A stretch of DNA of 64,000 nt, from contig DAIOGA010000001.1 of NCBI GenBank assembly GCA_036745495.1, forward strand, positions 62,001 to 126,000. Reading direction: 5' to 3'. Below the pieces are notes generated by a model, which did not search any database, was not told where the DNA came from, and worked only from the letters and a program-made list of their open reading frames with translations. How positions within the stretch are numbered: position 1 is the stretch's first letter; each line of letters begins with the position of its first letter. Below, one piece after another: positions 17,881 through 26,768 of the stretch. The DNA comes from Methylopumilus sp036745495. GTDB taxonomy: Bacteria > Pseudomonadota > Gammaproteobacteria > Burkholderiales > Methylophilaceae. Both the position numbers and the translations under genes were made by a program.

Positions 17881-17952
17881 CATAAATAACATATAGATGA
17901 TAAGGGTGCTATTTGGTAGAATTATGCTAAATTTATTAGGGTAAATCATACC

Positions 17953-19041
17953 ATGCCTCAAAAAAACGAATGTTCTAATATTAAGAATTTAAAAGGTTTT
18001 TTACTGTTTATCCTTTTATCTATATCTACATTTTTTATCGCAAATGAAATTTACGCAGCTGACGACTTTAAATCAATCATGCAATTGATTGAAAAAGGCG
18101 AAAAAGAAAAAGCGGCTCAACAAATCGATCAATATCTCAAAACAAACCCGAATGATCCTCAGGTTATTTTTATTAAAGGGGTTGTAAATGCTGAGCTCGG
18201 AAAATATAACGAAGCTATACAAGCATTTACTTATCTCACCGAGAAACATCCAAGTTTGCCTGAACCATTTAATAACTTAGCAGTACTTTATGCTGAATTA
18301 GGCGACTATGACAAAGCCCAAAAGGCACTTGAATCAGCTATCAAAACTCATCCTAGCTATGCAACTGCACACGTTAACTTAGGCGATCTCTATACAAAAC
18401 GTGCAACAGTCGCTTATAACAAAGCTTTGGAAATTGACAAAACAAATGTGCAAGCTAAAACAAAATTATCTCTTATTAAAAAACTCTTTAATGCAAATGA
18501 TATTAAACCGCCGGTCACCCCGACTTCAACTCCAGTTCAAGTAGCGGCTAATAATGATGTCAATAAAAAGCCTGTAATAGCTCAATCAACCGCCGCAAAT
18601 CCGACGCTACCAACTGCCGCTTCAGCTTCCAATACACAGCCGCCGAAAAATTTACCTCAGGAAACGCCTGCGGTTAAAAATAATGCGTCTAGTATCAGCG
18701 AATCAGAAATTAATACTTTCATTACAGAATGGGCTGAAGCTTGGTCCTCAAAAAATATTAATGGTTATTTAGCTAAATACTCTCCTAACTTCAAAACGCC
18801 TAATGGAGAAAGCTTTGTTGACTGGCAAGATTCAAGAAAAAATAGAATTTTAGGTAAAGATATAATTACTGTGGAAGTATCAGAACCAAAAATATCAAGA
18901 AAAGGCGATAGTTTTGCTCAAGTAACTTTTAAACAGAAATATACATCGAATAAATTAAGTCAGATATCAAGCAAAACTCTCATCTTAAGAAAAGATGGCG
19001 CAGCGTGGTTTATTGAGCAAGAGTATTCTGGCAAGCAATAA
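17953..19041 (+). CDS. Exported TPR protein with C-terminal NTF2-like domain
   Basis: An N-terminal hydrophobic segment ending near YAAD (about residue 37) looks like a signal peptide or anchor. About four tetratricopeptide repeats follow (residues 38-170, for example PEPFNNLAVLYAELGDYDKA). A Pro/Thr/Ala/Asn-rich linker spans about 180-250. The C-terminal 110 residues (ITEWAEAWSSKNINGYLAKY onward) resemble an NTF2/SnoaL fold. A similar tail ends the next gene, an L,D-transpeptidase, which touches it stop to start. A role in envelope assembly is inferred from that pairing; no enzymatic motif is visible. Confidence 0.85.
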   Translation: MPQKNECSNIKNLKGFLLFILLSISTFFIANEIYAADDFKSIMQLIEKGEKEKAAQQIDQYLKTNPNDPQVIFIKGVVNAELGKYNEAIQAFTYLTEKHPSLPEPFNNLAVLYAELGDYDKAQKALESAIKTHPSYATAHVNLGDLYTKRATVAYNKALEIDKTNVQAKTKLSLIKKLFNANDIKPPVTPTSTPVQVAANNDVNKKPVIAQSTAANPTLPTAASASNTQPPKNLPQETPAVKNNASSISESEINTFITEWAEAWSSKNINGYLAKYSPNFKTPNGESFVDWQDSRKNRILGKDIITVEVSEPKISRKGDSFAQVTFKQKYTSNKLSQISSKTLILRKDGAAWFIEQEYSGKQ

Positions 19042-20295
19042 TTGATGAAAACTTTCATCAACAATTTTCTAAAAAAAGAATTTCGCTTTTTTTTAATCTT
19101 AACGATTCTTTTTAATATTTCCCAAGCTTCAAGTGAAGAAGTATTCATTTCAAACAAAAATTTCAATACTGCTGACTTGAGATACGAAACACCGGAGAAG
19201 ATGCTTGTAAAATCTTTAGTGGAAATTTCTGAAGGCAAAGTAGATATAGCGCTTCAAACCATCGATACTCTAATAAAACAAACACCGAATTTTAAATTAG
19301 CCTACCTTATTCAAGGTGATTTGCTTTTGGCTCATGCAAAACAAATTAATGGTATTGGTGACGAGTCTAAGGGTGAAAAAAAAGAAGAGATTGAAAACTT
19401 TAAAAATGAAGCAAAAGTCAGAATTGAGAGATACCTCAATAGCCTTAACCTTCAAAATGAACCAAAAATTTTTGCTCAGCTAAATGAAAAAGATAAATAT
19501 CTTTTTTATGTCGATGCATCCAACTCTCGCCTTTATCTATACGAAAATATCACCGGGAAGCTTTCTTATAAAGACGATTATTATGTGTCTATAGGCAAGA
19601 ATGGATTTGGCAAACAATACGAAGGCGATAAGAAGACACCAGTAGGCGTTTATTTTACGGGGAAGAAAATCAAAGAATCCTTATCTGATTTTTATGGGGA
19701 TGCTGCCTACCCTTTAAGTTATCCAAATGAAATTGATAGAAAAAATAAACGAAATGGCTCAGGCATATGGCTTCACGGAACGCCAAAAACAACATACAAC
19801 AGAGCGCCTCTAGCAAGTGATGGATGTATTGTATTAAGCAACCCTGATCTAATGAAGTTATCCCCTATTTTAGATGGCAATAGAATTCCTATCATCATTT
19901 CTTTTCGCTCACTAAAAGATTTGGAATCTACTAATAAAAATTTGGCTGAAAAAAAACTTTCACTTGCTAACGCTATAGAGACTTGGAGAAAAAATTGGGA
20001 AGACCAAGATACTGACAACTATCTAAAGTTTTACTCAAAAAACTTTTTCAGCGAAAAAGATAACTACGACACATGGGCCCAGAGAAAAAGAATCATCCAA
20101 GCTCAAAAACTTAAAGTTTCTGTTGGTTTATCTGAAATTTCATTTTTTGATTACCCAAATACAGAGAATGAAATAGTTTTAGTAGATTTTATACAGGACT
20201 ATCAAAGCCCTACAATTAACAATAAAATGAATAAGAGACAGTATTGGATTAATGAAAATAACGAATGGAGAATTATGTATGAAGGCGGCGCTTAA
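19042..20295 (+). CDS. L,D-transpeptidase (YkuD) with C-terminal NTF2-like domain
   Basis: YkuD enzymes make 3-3 peptidoglycan cross-links or attach proteins to meso-DAP. The product has an N-terminal signal segment, a helical region (about 30-150) and a catalytic domain. That domain carries GIWLHGTP near 240 and a SDGCIVLSN motif near 260 holding the active-site cysteine. The last 110 residues (IETWRKNWEDQDTDNYLKFY onward) form an NTF2-like tail, as in L,D-transpeptidases of the Cds6 type. The start follows the TPR stop directly. I start at the first ATG; a second ATG one codon later or so is equally possible. Confidence 0.88.
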   Translation: MMKTFINNFLKKEFRFFLILTILFNISQASSEEVFISNKNFNTADLRYETPEKMLVKSLVEISEGKVDIALQTIDTLIKQTPNFKLAYLIQGDLLLAHAKQINGIGDESKGEKKEEIENFKNEAKVRIERYLNSLNLQNEPKIFAQLNEKDKYLFYVDASNSRLYLYENITGKLSYKDDYYVSIGKNGFGKQYEGDKKTPVGVYFTGKKIKESLSDFYGDAAYPLSYPNEIDRKNKRNGSGIWLHGTPKTTYNRAPLASDGCIVLSNPDLMKLSPILDGNRIPIIISFRSLKDLESTNKNLAEKKLSLANAIETWRKNWEDQDTDNYLKFYSKNFFSEKDNYDTWAQRKRIIQAQKLKVSVGLSEISFFDYPNTENEIVLVDFIQDYQSPTINNKMNKRQYWINENNEWRIMYEGGA

Positions 20296-20851
20296 TTTAA
20301 TCAAATTACTTTTTGTTTTTTTATTGTTTTCGCCATTAGCACATGCAGCTAATCCAATTGTTGAATTTGAAACCAATCAAGGTAATTTTAAAATTGAGCT
20401 TTATCCTGAGAAGGCACCAAAAACTGTCAGCAATTTTTTATACTATGTAGATAACGGTTTTTATAAAGAAACTATTTTTCATAGAGTCATTAGTAACTTT
20501 ATGATTCAAGGCGGTGGATTCACCAGAGAGATGTCAGAAAAGAAGACACAGCCTGCAATTACTAATGAATCAAATAATGGGCTGGTAAATAGCGCAGGGA
20601 CGGTTGCAATGGCTAGAACAAATGACCCTAATTCTGCAACGGCTCAATTTTTTATTAATCTTATCGACAATAATTTTTTAAACTATACAAGCCCTGAGCC
20701 AAGCTCCGTTGGTTATTGTGTTTTTGGCAAAATCATTGAAGGTATGAATGTAGTTCATAAAATTGGTCAATTACCTACAGGCAACTCAAGAGGTTTTTCG
20801 GATGTGCCTATTAGGCCTGTCATAATCATTAATGCAAAACATATCAATTAA
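20279..20851 (+). CDS. ppiA: Periplasmic cyclophilin-type peptidyl-prolyl isomerase
   Basis: This enzyme catalyses cis/trans isomerisation of Xaa-Pro bonds. The 190-residue product starts at the ATG at 20279, which gives a clean signal peptide ending at AHAA; an in-frame ATG 27 bases upstream would not. Cyclophilin blocks are present: TIFHRVISNFMIQGGGF, MARTNDPNSATAQFFINL and YCVFGKIIEGMNVV. It overlaps the transpeptidase by 17 bases. The next gene encodes a cytoplasmic paralogue, so the pair covers both compartments. Confidence 0.93.
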   Translation: MKAALNLIKLLFVFLLFSPLAHAANPIVEFETNQGNFKIELYPEKAPKTVSNFLYYVDNGFYKETIFHRVISNFMIQGGGFTREMSEKKTQPAITNESNNGLVNSAGTVAMARTNDPNSATAQFFINLIDNNFLNYTSPEPSSVGYCVFGKIIEGMNVVHKIGQLPTGNSRGFSDVPIRPVIIINAKHIN

Positions 20852-20872
20852 TATTTTAATAAAGGAATCTAA

Positions 20873-21358
20873 GTGATTACACTCTCAACTAATTTAGGCA
20901 ATATTGTTTTAGAACTTGATGCTGAGAAAGCGCCTATTACCGTCGAAAACTTCTTAAGTTATGCAAAAAATGGTTATTACAATGGCACAATTTTTCATAG
21001 GGTCATTGACGGGTTTATGATTCAAGGTGGTGGATTTGATTCTTCAATGAAACAAAAGCCCACTGAAAAGCCTATTAAAAATGAAGCTAATAATGGCCTT
21101 AAAAATAATAAATACACTATTGCGATGGCAAGAACTTCTGTCCCTGACTCAGCCACAAGCCAATTCTTCATTAATGTAAATAATAATGATTTTTTAAATT
21201 ATCCAGGCCAAGATGGTTGGGGTTATTGTGTTTTTGGAAAGGTTACTGAAGGGACTGATGTAGTAGATAAAATTCAAAAAGTTGCCACAGGCAACTCAAG
21301 CGGCCATCAAGATGTCCCTCGTGAGGCTGTGACGATTCTTAATGTAACTATTGAGTAA
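20873..21358 (+). CDS. ppiB: Cytoplasmic cyclophilin-type peptidyl-prolyl isomerase
   Basis: The 161 residues form a cyclophilin domain alone, without a signal peptide. Active-site blocks are FHRVIDGFMIQGGGF, MARTSVPDSATSQFFINV and WGYCVFGKV. The start is GTG, preceded by AAAGGAA. The protein aligns along its full length with the exported paralogue just upstream, which indicates a tandem duplication plus gain or loss of a signal peptide. ppiB followed by lpxH is a common betaproteobacterial order. Confidence 0.95.
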   Translation: MITLSTNLGNIVLELDAEKAPITVENFLSYAKNGYYNGTIFHRVIDGFMIQGGGFDSSMKQKPTEKPIKNEANNGLKNNKYTIAMARTSVPDSATSQFFINVNNNDFLNYPGQDGWGYCVFGKVTEGTDVVDKIQKVATGNSSGHQDVPREAVTILNVTIE

Positions 21359-21360
21359 TA

Positions 21361-22080
21361 TTGTCTAATCAAACTATATTTGTATCAGACATTCACTTGT
21401 GCGAAAGTCGTCCAAGTATTACTGATACTTTTATAAATTTTTTAAATAAAATAAATAATCAGGTCGACGCGCTTTATATACTTGGGGATCTTTTCGAGTA
21501 TTGGATAGGTGACGACTCAAAGCAACACGAAAATGTAATTGAAGCCCTGAAAGAATTAACGGATCGACATATTCAAGTTTTTTTAATGCATGGTAACAGA
21601 GACTTTCTCATGGGATCAGGCTTTGAAAAAAAAACAGGTGCTGTTTTATTAAATGATCCGACGCTCATCGGAATTTATGGAAAGAAAGTGCTCTTAGGTC
21701 ATGGAGATATCCTCTGTACTGATGATATCGAATATCAATCTTTCAGGGATAAAATTAGAAGTGAATCATGGAAAAATGAATTTCTAAAAAAATCTCTTTC
21801 TGAACGAGTTGCAATTGCTAATGAATTTAGAAAAGAAAGTGAATTAAATAAAAAAAATAAATCCCTGGAAATCATGGATGTGAATAAAGAGGAAGTAAAT
21901 CGAACCCTCATTCAATTTAATTATCCAGATTTTTTTATTCACGGACATACGCATAGACCAAATTGTCATTCAATTACGCTTGATGGTCATCAAATGCAAC
22001 GGATAGTTCTTGGTGACTGGTATGAGCAAGGAAGTTATTTGATTTTCAATGCACATGGCATTGAAACACATCAAGTTTAA
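21361..22080 (+). CDS. lpxH: UDP-2,3-diacylglucosamine hydrolase
   Basis: LpxH cleaves UDP-2,3-diacylglucosamine to lipid X in lipid A synthesis. The 239 residues show all metallophosphoesterase motifs: VSDIHL (8-13), GDLFEYWIGDD near 41-51, MHGNRDFLMG near 79-88, LGHGDILCTDD near 116 and HGHTHRP near 196. The start is a TTG two bases after the ppiB stop; no ATG or GTG would preserve the SDIHL strand. Lipid A synthesis confirms a Gram-negative cell. The stop overlaps the convergent nusB by 4 bases. Confidence 0.96.
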   Translation: MSNQTIFVSDIHLCESRPSITDTFINFLNKINNQVDALYILGDLFEYWIGDDSKQHENVIEALKELTDRHIQVFLMHGNRDFLMGSGFEKKTGAVLLNDPTLIGIYGKKVLLGHGDILCTDDIEYQSFRDKIRSESWKNEFLKKSLSERVAIANEFRKESELNKKNKSLEIMDVNKEEVNRTLIQFNYPDFFIHGHTHRPNCHSITLDGHQMQRIVLGDWYEQGSYLIFNAHGIETHQV

Positions 22081-22538
22081 TTTTTAGAAAACTCTAAAGG
22101 TCTTCTTTTTTCTGCTACTTTATCTAATACGCCATTGATATATTTATATCCTTCAATTCCACCAAAAGTCTTAGCTAATTCAACACCTTCATTAATAGCT
22201 ACTTTATATGGAATGGCTGCGTCATAAATGAGCTCATAAATTGAAATACATAAGATTGAATGCTCGATAGGACTTAATTTTTCAATAGGTCGATCAATGA
22301 AGCTTGAAATTTCAATATTTAATTGATCCATATTACTCATAACGCCATCAAAAAGATTCTGATAAAAGGTTTCATCTGCTTTTAAGTAGTCTGGGTCATC
22401 TTTAATATCTTTTTTAATTTGATTAATATCAAACTGATTTAAGATGCCTCGATAAATACTCTTCATCACAAGCTCTCTAGATTTACGTCTATTATTTATG
22501 AGCTTTTTTTTCTTTTTGATTGGCTGCGTTTCTAACAT
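22077..22538 (-). CDS. nusB: Transcription antitermination protein NusB
   Basis: NusB with NusE (S10) binds boxA and supports rRNA antitermination. The 153 residues form the all-helical NusB fold with RKSRELVMKSIYRG near 17-30 and the signature EGVELAKTFGGIEGYKYINGV near 119-139. A Lys-rich N-terminus precedes the first helix. Its ATG overlaps the ribH stop (TAATG), the conserved ribH-nusB coupling. Confidence 0.96.
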   Translation of the reverse strand: MLETQPIKKKKKLINNRRKSRELVMKSIYRGILNQFDINQIKKDIKDDPDYLKADETFYQNLFDGVMSNMDQLNIEISSFIDRPIEKLSPIEHSILCISIYELIYDAAIPYKVAINEGVELAKTFGGIEGYKYINGVLDKVAEKRRPLEFSKN

Positions 22539-23020
22539 TAAACTGACTTTAATAAATGGATCATTTGTAAAGCGACTTGAGCAGCCTCTTTACCTTTGAC
22601 TGAAGTCCGCTCCATAGCTTGCTCATCGTTTTCTGTAGTTAATATTGCATTAACAATTGGCATACTGAATTCTAATTGAACATCCATAATTGATTTTGCT
22701 GAGTGATTTGCCACAACTTCAAAATGAAAAGTCTCTCCTCTTATTACAGCGCCTAATGCAATCAGTGCATCAAATTTTTTTGATTGCGCCATCTTTTTAA
22801 GAGCTAAAGGACTTTCTAAGGCGCCAGGGACTTTTGCCAATATGATGTGATCATCTTTTACACCAAGATTAAGAAGTTCATGATGGCAGGCCTTAAGTAA
22901 AGCTTCGCCTACATGCGGATTGAATTCTGACATCACAATACCAATAGAGAATGATTCTCCATTTGATTTTTTTACAATCTCTCTCAATTTACAAGGTCCT
23001 ATAAAATTACTTTTAAACAA
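22538..23020 (-). CDS. ribH: 6,7-dimethyl-8-ribityllumazine synthase
   Basis: Lumazine synthase condenses the pyrimidine and butanone-phosphate precursors of riboflavin. The 160 residues include VMSEFN (about 29-34), KVPGALESPLA near 64-74, and ALGAVIRGETFHFEVVAN near 86-103, with the active-site His in the last block. The start is a TTG: an in-frame TAA lies just upstream and no ATG gives a full N-terminus. This TTG sits in the loop of an inverted repeat. nusB follows in overlap. Confidence 0.95.
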   Translation of the reverse strand: MFKSNFIGPCKLREIVKKSNGESFSIGIVMSEFNPHVGEALLKACHHELLNLGVKDDHIILAKVPGALESPLALKKMAQSKKFDALIALGAVIRGETFHFEVVANHSAKSIMDVQLEFSMPIVNAILTTENDEQAMERTSVKGKEAAQVALQMIHLLKSV

Positions 23021-23032
23021 AAAAGTAATTTT
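23003..23032 (-). repeat. Inverted repeat enclosing the ribH start codon
   Basis: AAAATTACTTTT and AAAAGTAATTTT form a perfect 12-bp inverted repeat separated by 6 bases that include the TTG start codon of ribH. In RNA it would be an A/U-rich hairpin with the start in the loop. No ribosome-binding site stands out nearby. I saw no FMN riboswitch (RFN) pattern here. Confidence 0.5.
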
Positions 23033-23068
23033 AACTTATATGAGAGCTATCTTTAGTTTTTATATGAA

Positions 23069-24745
23069 TTAATGAAACAATATCCAGGCCTTTTGTATGG
23101 TACTCCATATCCCATAAGAGATAGGTATACCAACGGCTGACCAGGCAAGTAAAGTAATCAAAGGTGTTTTTTCGGCCTTTCCAATAACTTCTTTTGCTGA
23201 AATAAATTTCTCATGCGCTAATTTTTTTTCAGCTAGCAACTCTTTGTCAGTCATAAAGAATTTTTTAGCGACGGGTCTTACCATAAGATTTGCAATAAAT
23301 CCGATAGCAAGCATCATTGCCAATATATAAAAGATAGGCGCATAAATTTCTGAAAAGGGGACTTGTGCTTCAACCCTCATATCGTGCATATAATTTACAA
23401 TTACAGGGCCCAGGATCCCAGCAGTTGACCAAGCCGTTAAGATTCTCCCGTGAATTGCACCTACAAATTGAGTACCAAACATATCGGCCAAATAAGCCGG
23501 TATTGTTGCGAATCCTCCACCATACATAGAAGCAATAATACAAAAACATGCCGCAAAAAGCGCTAATGATTTTGATCCAGCCATATAGGATGCGGTGACA
23601 TACATCAAAATACCAAGCGTAAAAAATACGATATAAGTTAGCTTTCTTCCTAACTTATCTGAAATACTGGCCCAGAAAAAACGCCCAAAAATATTAAATA
23701 AAGAAATTAAACCTACAAAGCCTGCACCAACAGCTGCTGCAAGCACTAATAAAGACTCATCTTTTTTAAGGTCTGCGAAGCCCAGATCTGCATGGCCAAT
23801 TAAAGCGCCGCCAAACGTCTCTTGAAGCATAGGTGCCGCCGCTCCAATAATGCCAATACCCGCTGATACATTCATACAAAGCACTAACCATAAAAACCAA
23901 AATTGTGGTGTTTTATGAGCCTTATTTAAATGCACATGATTAACTGCAATCATATTGTTATTTTTGTTTTTAGGTGGATTCCATCCTGCTGGCTTCCAAC
24001 CTGATGGAGGTACGCGATAGCCTAAAGAACCTGAAATCATAAAGAGACTATAAATAATGGCTAATACTACAAATGTTTGCCAAATGCCAGGTTGAATAAT
24101 GCCGTTAGCTTCTGTGGAAAATTTTGTCATTAACATAGTGGCGAGCGGAGAACCAATCATAGCGCCTCCCCCAAAACCCATAATTGCCATGCCAGTTGCC
24201 ATACCTCTTTTATCCGGAAACCATTTAATGAGCGTAGAGACGGGAGAAATGTATCCTAAGCCTAGGCCAATACCCCCAATCACACCACTTCCAAGCCACA
24301 TCATCCAAAGTTGATGTGTGTAAATACCGAATGCAGAAAGTAACAATCCGCCGCACCAGCATAACGTAGATACAAGCCCTGCTTTCCTGGGGCCAGCTCG
24401 CTCTAGCCAGCTTCCCCAGAGGGCTGCCGAGCAGCCTAGAAGGACAAAAAATAAGGTATACATCCATCCTAAGTCAAATTGAGTCCAATTACAGTCGGTA
24501 GCTGTTAAGGCTCGAAGTGTTCCATGAAGCTTATCTGCAAAAGTTGCCGCTCCAGCAGCACATGCCGCCAAAGGCTTGCCATCGCTACCTGTTAATATAT
24601 TGCCCAAAGGTTTCCAAAAGACACTAAATCCATAAGCCATACCAATTGAAAGGTGAATTGCTAATGCAGCAGGCGGAACCAACCAACGATTATAGGAAGC
24701 TTTAGCGGTGATATATTCTTTTGAAAAAAAATTAGACATACTCAT
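23069..24745 (-). CDS. OFA-family major facilitator transporter
   Basis: The 558 residues make a 12-helix MFS carrier of the oxalate/formate antiporter (OFA) group. The first helix carries IHLSIGMAYGFSVFWKPLG, and GIGLGLGYISPVSTLIKWFPDKRG near 155-178 is typical of the group. Two unusual parts are visible: a roughly 40-residue hydrophilic loop with cysteines between helices 1 and 2, and an extra hydrophobic segment at the C-terminus. Related betaproteobacterial proteins share this layout. The substrate cannot be read from sequence. It diverges from phoB across 134 bases containing a Pho box. Confidence 0.88.
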   Translation of the reverse strand: MSMSNFFSKEYITAKASYNRWLVPPAALAIHLSIGMAYGFSVFWKPLGNILTGSDGKPLAACAAGAATFADKLHGTLRALTATDCNWTQFDLGWMYTLFFVLLGCSAALWGSWLERAGPRKAGLVSTLCWCGGLLLSAFGIYTHQLWMMWLGSGVIGGIGLGLGYISPVSTLIKWFPDKRGMATGMAIMGFGGGAMIGSPLATMLMTKFSTEANGIIQPGIWQTFVVLAIIYSLFMISGSLGYRVPPSGWKPAGWNPPKNKNNNMIAVNHVHLNKAHKTPQFWFLWLVLCMNVSAGIGIIGAAAPMLQETFGGALIGHADLGFADLKKDESLLVLAAAVGAGFVGLISLFNIFGRFFWASISDKLGRKLTYIVFFTLGILMYVTASYMAGSKSLALFAACFCIIASMYGGGFATIPAYLADMFGTQFVGAIHGRILTAWSTAGILGPVIVNYMHDMRVEAQVPFSEIYAPIFYILAMMLAIGFIANLMVRPVAKKFFMTDKELLAEKKLAHEKFISAKEVIGKAEKTPLITLLAWSAVGIPISYGIWSTIQKAWILFH

Positions 24746-24815
24746 TCTCCGAAAATCAATAATTCAATATTAAATTAATTCTAAAAAAATTACCTTATTC
24801 TTTATGAATTAGATA

Positions 24816-24844
24816 ATGTCATTAAAATGTCATATTAATGTCAT
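24816..24844 (+). promoter_or_regulatory. Pho box with three direct repeats upstream of phoB
   Basis: ATGTCAT occurs at 24816-24822, 24827-24833 and 24838-24844, each separated by 4 AT-rich bases. This 7+4 spacing matches the PhoB site (CTGTCAT-N4-CTGTCAT). It lies 35 bases upstream of the phoB start, so phosphate starvation probably autoregulates phoBR. The site also lies 71 bases upstream of the divergent transporter start. Confidence 0.82.
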
Positions 24845-24878
24845 ACGATCATAATCAATCTATTAATATTAAGAAACT

Positions 24879-25565
24879 ATGAAAGCTAATATACTGATCG
24901 TTGAAGACGAAAGCCCTATTCTTGAGCTTTTAGCGCTTAATATTTCTCAAGCCGGATACAATCCATTAAGAGCTATAAGTGCTGAGCATGCAGAAAAACT
25001 AATTAGCGAAGCGCTCCCCGATATTATTTTGCTCGATTGGATGTTGCCCGGCATGTCGGGAATAGATTTTGCAAAGAAATTACGCGGCAATGCTTTAACA
25101 AAAGCAATCCCCATTATTATGTTAACGGCACGCAGTGATGAATTAGATAAAGTCAAAGGCTTAGAAGTTGGCGCTGATGACTATATTACAAAGCCTTTTA
25201 GTCCCCGTGAACTTAATGCTCGAATTAAAGCCGTCCTTAGAAGAAAGGCGCCTGAGCTCACCGAAGACCTTTTAACAATTAACGGTTTAGAATTAGATCC
25301 TGTATCTCATCGGGTAACAGGAAATAATAAGCCATTAGAAATGGGTCCAACAGAATTTAGACTGCTTCATTTTTTTATGAGCAATCCTGAAAGAGTTTAT
25401 TCAAGAAGTCAGTTATTAGATAAAGTTTGGGGAAGTCAAATTTTCATTGAAGATCGAACAGTAGATGTTCATATCAGAAGATTAAGAAATATTCTTGCCA
25501 AATCTCAGCATGAAAATTTAATCCAAACCGTTCGTGGCTCAGGCTACAGACTCTCTACAAAATAG
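24879..25565 (+). CDS. phoB: Phosphate regulon response regulator PhoB
   Basis: The 228 residues comprise a receiver domain (1-120) and an OmpR/PhoB winged helix (130-228). Acidic pocket residues are E9 and D10, the phosphoacceptor is D53 in LLDWMLPGMSG, and the conserved Lys lies in ITKPFSPREL. The wing has VYSRSQLLDKVWG, EDRTVDVHIRRLR and TVRGSGYRL, as in PhoB. A Pho box upstream and a PhoR-type kinase downstream support this identity rather than another OmpR-family member. Confidence 0.95.
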   Translation: MKANILIVEDESPILELLALNISQAGYNPLRAISAEHAEKLISEALPDIILLDWMLPGMSGIDFAKKLRGNALTKAIPIIMLTARSDELDKVKGLEVGADDYITKPFSPRELNARIKAVLRRKAPELTEDLLTINGLELDPVSHRVTGNNKPLEMGPTEFRLLHFFMSNPERVYSRSQLLDKVWGSQIFIEDRTVDVHIRRLRNILAKSQHENLIQTVRGSGYRLSTK

Positions 25566-25630
25566 AATTTACCTAGATCACTTCAAGCATTACTCGCTAT
25601 AATACTCGTACGTTTTTAGCGAGAAAAACA

Positions 25631-26668
25631 TTGCAAGATATCCGTTGGAATACTTTTTGGGTTTTATTACTTGTATCTTTTTTATCTCTTATTATTTGGG
25701 GATTTAAAAGCATAGAAGCTGCTTCATTCTTTTTCATCTCATGCCTGTTTCTTTATTTACTTTCTCATGTCTATTGGATTTATCGTCTAAACAAATGGCT
25801 AAAAAGTCCAAATTTATCAACCATTCCTAATGGATCAGGTGTTTGGGAAGAAATTTTTGCGACACTTTATCGAGAATACAGAAAACAAAAAAAGAGTAAA
25901 TCTGAACTTACGACGACGCTAGGCAGATTTATGACAGCGGCGGAGGCTATTCCTGATGGCATTATTGCATTGAATCAGAATAATGAAATTGAATGGTGCA
26001 ACAAACCTTCAGAAAAAATGCTTGGTATCCATTTAGCTAAAGATATCAATCAGCCTATTAATTACTTATTACGTGAAACAAGTTTTACTGAATACCTCAA
26101 TGACAACAAATACGAGGGTACGCTTAAATTGATTTCATGGCGAAATACAGGCAGATCATTCGAAATACTCTTAGTTCCTTTTGGTGTAAGTCAAAAACTT
26201 CTTATCTGCAGAGACATTACACAAATTGAAAAAAATGATTCTATTAAACGTGATTTTATCGCAAATGTTTCACATGAGTTAAAAACACCGCTGACTGTGA
26301 TCGTTGGATTCTTAGAAACACTTTCTGATATGAAAAATGAATTCAATACAAAAACACGCCCATATCTTCAAATGATGCTTGAGCAATCAGATCGAATGAA
26401 AAAATTAGTTGAAGACCTACTTCAACTTTCGTCTATAGAATCCAATGCGGCGCCTGCAGAGAAAAAAGAAATAGATATGACTCAGCTCTTTAAAAACTTA
26501 AAAAAAGATTCCGATTTGGTTTCTGGAAAATTGCATAAAATTAATATGTCCATTAATAAAAATATTGCTTTATTAGGATATGAAAAAGAAATTTATAGCG
26601 CCTTTTTAAACCTTGTGAGCAATGCTATTCGCTATACCAAAGAAGGTGGCTCTATTCACGTAATATGG
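25631..26668 (+). CDS. phoR: Phosphate sensor kinase PhoR, 3' part lost in gap
   Basis: The visible 346 residues hold two N-terminal membrane segments (about 9-50, DUF3329-like), a PAS region (about 100-195), and a HisKA domain with phosphoacceptor H215 in ANVSHELKTPL. The N-box follows (NLVSNAIRYTKEGG near 327-340). The sequence then enters a run of N, so the ATP-binding G1, F and G2 boxes are missing. The start is a TTG; an in-frame TAG just upstream rules out an earlier one. It lies 65 bases after phoB. The frame after the gap belongs to another gene. Confidence 0.92.
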
Positions 26669-26768
26669 NNNNNNNNNNNNNNNNNNNNNNNNNNNNNNNN
26701 NNNNNNNNNNNNNNNNNNNNNNNNNNNNNNNNNNNNNNNNNNNNNNNNNNNNNNNNNNNNNNNNNNNN
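26669..26768. other. Assembly gap of 100 N (phoR / lipoprotein-like gene)
   Basis: Exactly 100 N. The gap must contain the last 85 or so residues of PhoR, its stop, and the 5' end of the next gene, which needs several hundred bases. The 100 is therefore a placeholder and not a measured length. Confidence 0.95.

Noticed and set aside
23021..23068. FMN riboswitch upstream of ribH
   Set aside because: The leader is too short, and no RFN conserved segments were seen.
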